Assembly: GCF_947502415.1 (NCBI RefSeq)
Contig: NZ_CANMZV010000032.1
Location: 1-33,247 of the forward strand
Length of the DNA: 33,247 bases
Reading direction: 5' to 3'
DNA from: an uncultured Photobacterium sp.
Lineage (GTDB): Bacteria; Pseudomonadota; Gammaproteobacteria; Enterobacterales; Vibrionaceae
Positions 30,502 through 33,247 of the stretch are shown piece by piece. Every line of letters begins with the position of its first letter. The first letter of the stretch is position 1. The position numbers and the translations under genes are program-made. The notes under the pieces are model-generated. The model was not told the origin of the DNA, did not search any database, and was given only the letters and a program-made list of their open reading frames with translations.

Positions 30502-32268
30502 TTATGCCAGACTCAGAATCGGCGAACCCACAACCACGGTATCACCTTCTTTAACATGCAGATCCTGCACAACCCCATCACGAGAAGCCCTAACCTCTGT
30601 CTCCATCTTCATCGCTTCAAGCACGACCAATACATCACCTTCGGCAACAATATTGCCAGGCTGAACATTGATCTTAAATATATTGCCAGCCAACGGTGAA
30701 GATACCCGCTCAGCGGTATCTAACGGTGCTGAAGCCGGGGCTGCTGCCGGGCTCACAGCAGAGACCTGGCCGGCAGGGCCAACTTCAACGTCGTACACCT
30801 GACCATTAACCTTCACGCTATAAGCTTCAACGCCATCGGCCGAAACCACCGGGGCCGCAGCAGAAACAGGCTCAGATTCTGTGCCCGGAGCTGGCTCAAA
30901 AGCATCGGGGTTATTGCGATTTTTCAGGAAATTCAATCCAACCTGTGGGAACAGCGCATAAGTCAGCACATCGTCCGCCAGTTCGTCAGCCAGTGCTATT
31001 CCGTCTGACTTGGCTTTCGCTTGCAGATCGGCGGTCATGCTATCGAGTTCATCTTCAATCAAATCTGCTGGACGGCAAGTCACCGGCTCAGCCCCATCCA
31101 ATACCTTAGCCTGCAATTCAGCATTGACCGGCGCCGGAGCCTGACCGTACTCACCTTTCAGCACCCCGGCTGTTTCCTTACTGATACTCTTATAACGCTC
31201 GCCGGTCAGCACATTTAGTACTGCCTGAGTTCCTACAATCTGCGACGTCGGGGTCACCAACGGGATAAACCCGAGATCTTCACGCACCCGTGGGATCTCC
31301 TCAAGCACTTCGTCAAATCGATCCGCAGCACCTTGCTCCTTCAGCTGACTTTCCATGTTGGTCAGCATCCCGCCCGGCACCTGAGCCAGCAAAATACGGG
31401 CATCAACCCCTTTCAAGCTACCTTCAAACTTGGCATATTTTTTCCGGACATCACGGAAGTAGCTCGCAATAGGCTCCAACTGCTGCAGGTTGAGTGTTGT
31501 ATCACGATCGGTTCCTTCCAGCATTGCTATCACGGTTTCGGTCGGGGTATGGCCATAAGTCTGGCTCATTGATGATATTGCGGTATCCAAAATATCTAAT
31601 CCTGCTTCGACCGCCTTGATCGCCGTGGCCGTCGAAAGCCCCGTCGTGGCATGACAGTGCAGTGCCAAAGGCACATCACAAGAGGCTTTGATCCGCTTGA
31701 CCAGCTCCTCTGCCTCGTAAGGCTTAAGCAGACCGGACATATCTTTGATACAGATAGAATGACAACCGAGATCTTCCAGCCGTTTGGCTAAATCAGTCCA
31801 GGTATCGAGGTTATGAACCGGGCTAGTCGTATAAGAAATCGTGCCTTGAGCATGAGCTCCGACATCAACGGTTGCTTTCACTGCCGTTTCAAAGTTGCGG
31901 ACATCATTCATCGCATCAAAAATACGGAACACATCCATCCCGTTGGCATGGGCTCGTTCAACAAACTTTTCAACCACATCATCCGCATAATGCCGGTAAC
32001 CCAATAAATTTTGTCCCCGCAGCAACATTTGCATCGGAGTTTTCGGCATCGCCTGTTTTAAGGTACGCAGGCGCTCCCATGGGTCTTCCCCCAAATAACG
32101 GATACAGGCATCAAAAGTCGCACCACCCCAGGTTTCAAGAGACCAATAACCAACATTATCAAGCTGCTGGGCGATCGGCAGCATATCCTCGATACGCAAC
32201 CGAGTGGCAAAAAGTGACTGATGAGCATCACGTAATACAACATCAGTAATAGCTAAAGGCTTAGACAT
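30502..32268 (-). CDS. oadA: Oxaloacetate decarboxylase sodium pump, alpha subunit
   Basis: OadA transfers the carboxyl group from oxaloacetate to biotin. The protein of about 588 residues has a carboxyltransferase TIM barrel (DVVLRDAHQSLFATRLR; metal-binding LHCHATTG; CIKDMSG with the key Lys), a conserved linker region, a Pro/Ala-rich hinge (about 480-520), and a C-terminal biotinyl domain with VLEAMKMETEVRA, whose Lys carries biotin. I chose the ATG at 32268 (MSKPLAITD); a GTG two codons earlier (32274) is closer to the AAGGAG at 32279-32284 and also possible. It lies between oadG and oadB, the standard order. Confidence 0.96.
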   Translation of the reverse strand: MSKPLAITDVVLRDAHQSLFATRLRIEDMLPIAQQLDNVGYWSLETWGGATFDACIRYLGEDPWERLRTLKQAMPKTPMQMLLRGQNLLGYRHYADDVVEKFVERAHANGMDVFRIFDAMNDVRNFETAVKATVDVGAHAQGTISYTTSPVHNLDTWTDLAKRLEDLGCHSICIKDMSGLLKPYEAEELVKRIKASCDVPLALHCHATTGLSTATAIKAVEAGLDILDTAISSMSQTYGHTPTETVIAMLEGTDRDTTLNLQQLEPIASYFRDVRKKYAKFEGSLKGVDARILLAQVPGGMLTNMESQLKEQGAADRFDEVLEEIPRVREDLGFIPLVTPTSQIVGTQAVLNVLTGERYKSISKETAGVLKGEYGQAPAPVNAELQAKVLDGAEPVTCRPADLIEDELDSMTADLQAKAKSDGIALADELADDVLTYALFPQVGLNFLKNRNNPDAFEPAPGTESEPVSAAAPVVSADGVEAYSVKVNGQVYDVEVGPAGQVSAVSPAAAPASAPLDTAERVSSPLAGNIFKINVQPGNIVAEGDVLVVLEAMKMETEVRASRDGVVQDLHVKEGDTVVVGSPILSLA

Positions 32269-32315
32269 GCTCACAAACTCCTTGTAAATAAATCACCCTG
32301 ACAAAAAACAACGTG

Positions 32316-32567
32316 TCAGGCTTTATGCTGACGATACTGTTGGACAGCAGCGCTTATCGCCGCGATAACATCCGGCGTAACACCACTGTGGTCAGGGGCA
32401 ACAGTTGAGGCTGTTTGTGGATGAAAGTCCTGTTCTGGCTCCTTCGGTACAACCTTCGCCAACAGTTGAACTAATAAGATCAGGATACTGAGAAACACAA
32501 ATACCACGACCATACCCGTAACCATGATCGTAGCTGCTTCCCACAGCAAACTTCCTAAATCTGCCAT
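32316..32567 (-). CDS. oadG: Oxaloacetate decarboxylase sodium pump, gamma subunit
   Basis: OadG is the small membrane subunit that binds zinc and holds OadA to OadB. This 83-residue protein has one N-terminal transmembrane segment (about residues 10-34, ATIMVTGMVVVFVFLSILI) and a soluble C-terminal tail with His residues (PDHSGVTP, QYRQHKA). The Shine-Dalgarno AAGGAAG precedes the ATG. It is the first gene of oadG-oadA-oadB, 47 bases before oadA. Confidence 0.92.
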   Translation of the reverse strand: MADLGSLLWEAATIMVTGMVVVFVFLSILILLVQLLAKVVPKEPEQDFHPQTASTVAPDHSGVTPDVIAAISAAVQQYRQHKA

Positions 32568-32607
32568 TATTGCTTCCTTTTATTGCGATTGTGACTGGCG
32601 CGTTAAG

Positions 32608-32636
32608 AATTAACACAGTAAACAAAAACATGTCAA
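32608..32636 (-). promoter_or_regulatory. Candidate oadGAB promoter
   Basis: On the minus strand a perfect -35 TTGACA (32631-32636), 17-bp spacer and a weak -10 TTAATT (32608-32613) lie about 40 bases before oadG. A second TTGACG lies about 20 bases upstream. The weak -10 suggests dependence on an activator. Confidence 0.45.
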
Positions 32637-32809
32637 ATTGATTAACACACCGTCAAAACACCATGTATCAAGGTTAGCTTTTCACCCGGTTAGAGTGAAA
32701 ACGTGAACTAAGGCCAGAATTTTTCATAACTCACAGAAAGAAAACTGCCGAAGCACATCCCTCTAACACACTGGTATCGCTTTATTTATCACGCACTCGA
32801 GCAATTTTG

Positions 32810-32829
32810 TTACGTTTACGTAAACGTAA
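32810..32829. promoter_or_regulatory. Perfect 20-bp palindrome, likely regulator binding site
   Basis: TTACGTTTACGTAAACGTAA reads the same on both strands. Symmetry with no loop suggests a site for a dimeric DNA-binding protein rather than an RNA hairpin. It lies about 243 bases upstream of oadG on the minus strand and has no closer gene. I cannot name the regulator; sites of this general TACGT/ACGTA type occur for several MerR- and TetR-family metabolic regulators. Confidence 0.55.
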
Positions 32830-33039
32830 GAAATCTCGCCTTATTAAAAATTTTTTAGGCAGCGTAATGACAGAGTAAATAGTTGAAACAGGAGAAAGAG
32901 AATAAAACGGAAATTCGTCACCTGATTTCTTGTTATTTCTTATGCCAATCGAATAAATTGATAATCCCTGTAGGAGTAATAACCATATCAGAACAAATCA
33001 GTTTCAAAAGTTTAGAGAGGCCCAGTTAATAATATTGTG

Positions 33040-33120
33040 ATGTCATTTGGAGCTTATAGTGAAGAGCAGGATGCACCCGATTTATTAGAAAGAGTTAACG
33101 TGTTTGAGCTTGGTAGGTAA
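33040..33120 (+). CDS. Possible 26-codon ORF
   Basis: An ORF of 26 codons (MSFGAYSEEQDAPDLLERVN...) with a GTG directly before the ATG ends 15 bases before the terminator of the tRNA unit. The peptide has protein-like composition, but there is no convincing Shine-Dalgarno and I recognise no family. It may be chance or a gene fragment next to a tRNA gene. Confidence 0.2.
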   Translation: MSFGAYSEEQDAPDLLERVNVFELGR

Positions 33121-33134
33121 GAAATGGCCAGATA

Positions 33135-33161
33135 TAAAAAAAGCCCAGCCGAAGCTGAGCT
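33135..33161 (-). terminator. Terminator downstream of tRNA-Arg
   Basis: On the minus strand AGCTCAGC and GCTGGGCT pair (one G-U) around a TTCG tetraloop, followed by a run of seven T (33135-33141). It lies ten bases after the tRNA 3' CCA, and ends the tRNA transcript. Confidence 0.9.
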
Positions 33162-33170
33162 TTTAAATAA

Positions 33171-33247
33171 TGGCGCGTCCGGGAGGATTCGAACCTCCGA
33201 CCGCCTGGTTCGTAGCCAGGTACTCTATCCAGCTGAGCTACGGACGC
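33171..33247 (-). tRNA. tRNA-Arg (anticodon ACG)
   Basis: The 77-base gene is complete, with its 5' end exactly at the window edge. On the minus strand: acceptor GCGTCCG pairs with CGGACGC, D-arm TAGCTCAGCTGGATAGAG, anticodon stem CCTGG/CCAGG around loop CTACGAA (anticodon ACG, read as ICG after deamination), T-arm GGAGGTTCGAATCCTCC, and an encoded CCA end. It closely resembles E. coli tRNA-Arg(ACG). More tRNA genes of the same transcript probably lie beyond the right edge. Confidence 0.97.

Larger units (their letters stand above)
32637..33134. other. Gene-poor region between oadG and tRNA-Arg
   Basis: About 500 bases of AT-rich sequence. I see no ORF that I believe, apart from a possible 26-codon frame at 33040-33120. 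The distinct feature is a perfect 20-bp palindrome at 32810-32829. The region may include the long oad control region and the tail of the tRNA transcript. Confidence 0.6.

Noticed and set aside
1..33247. CRISPR arrays, insertion sequences, prophage or integrase genes
   Set aside because: I looked for regularly spaced repeats, transposase or integrase motifs and tRNA-adjacent att duplications, and saw none within the window.

Overview
The window is a stretch of core chromosome from a gamma-proteobacterium of the Vibrionaceae (Vibrio/Photobacterium-like). This rests on recognisable protein similarity and gene order: an rRNA operon leader beside clpB, then pgeF-rluD, bamD, raiA, pheA, tyrA-aroF, the ffh/rpsP operon, luxS, gshA, and an oadGAB sodium pump beside tRNA-Arg. 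I recall this arrangement from Vibrio genomes, and parts of it (rrn-clpB-pgeF-rluD-bamD-raiA-pheA-tyrA-aroF; yqaA-gshA-luxS) are shared with E. coli. I see no prophage, insertion sequence, CRISPR array or defence island.

Layout. Positions 1-330 hold the promoter and structured leader of an rRNA operon that runs leftward; its 16S gene lies just outside the window. clpB (minus) has a good sigma-32 promoter and its own terminator. A small secreted protein of unknown function (plus) follows, then the coupled rluD-pgeF pair (minus), divergent from bamD (plus). raiA follows with a near-consensus CRP site. Positions 7195-11154 form an aromatic amino acid block: a phenylalanine attenuator (16-codon leader peptide with 7 Phe, antiterminator, terminator) drives pheA, and aroF-tyrA converges on it, with a TyrR box pair upstream of aroF and a possible 26-codon ORF between aroF and tyrA.

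Positions 11223-15504 form a pyruvate-sensing block: btsS and btsR overlap by 4 bases and are followed by a short CstA/BtsT-family transporter. Three perfectly phased direct repeats of the BtsR-box type (ACCRCTCA every 20 bp) lie upstream of the transporter, so the sensor, regulator, binding sites and probable target are all visible together. Downstream is a startless fragment that looks like a decayed outer-membrane beta-barrel gene.

Positions 15745-19301 are the translation/secretion operon ffh, rpsP-rimM-trmD-rplS (minus), with a promoter and leader hairpin before rpsP. ypjD and a CorB-like CBS transporter (plus) converge on luxS. The minus-strand series yqaA, M16 lipoprotein peptidase, gshA, SLT-type lipoprotein and luxS follows, then a medium-chain dehydrogenase and the oadG-oadA-oadB oxaloacetate decarboxylase sodium pump. 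A gene-poor stretch of about 600 bases with a perfect 20-bp palindrome separates oadG from a complete tRNA-Arg(ACG) at the right edge.

I did not find a wholly new system. The most interesting items are regulatory: the phased BtsR-like boxes, the phe attenuator, the rpsP leader hairpin, the orphan palindrome, the aroF-tyrA mini-ORF and the barrel-protein fossil.
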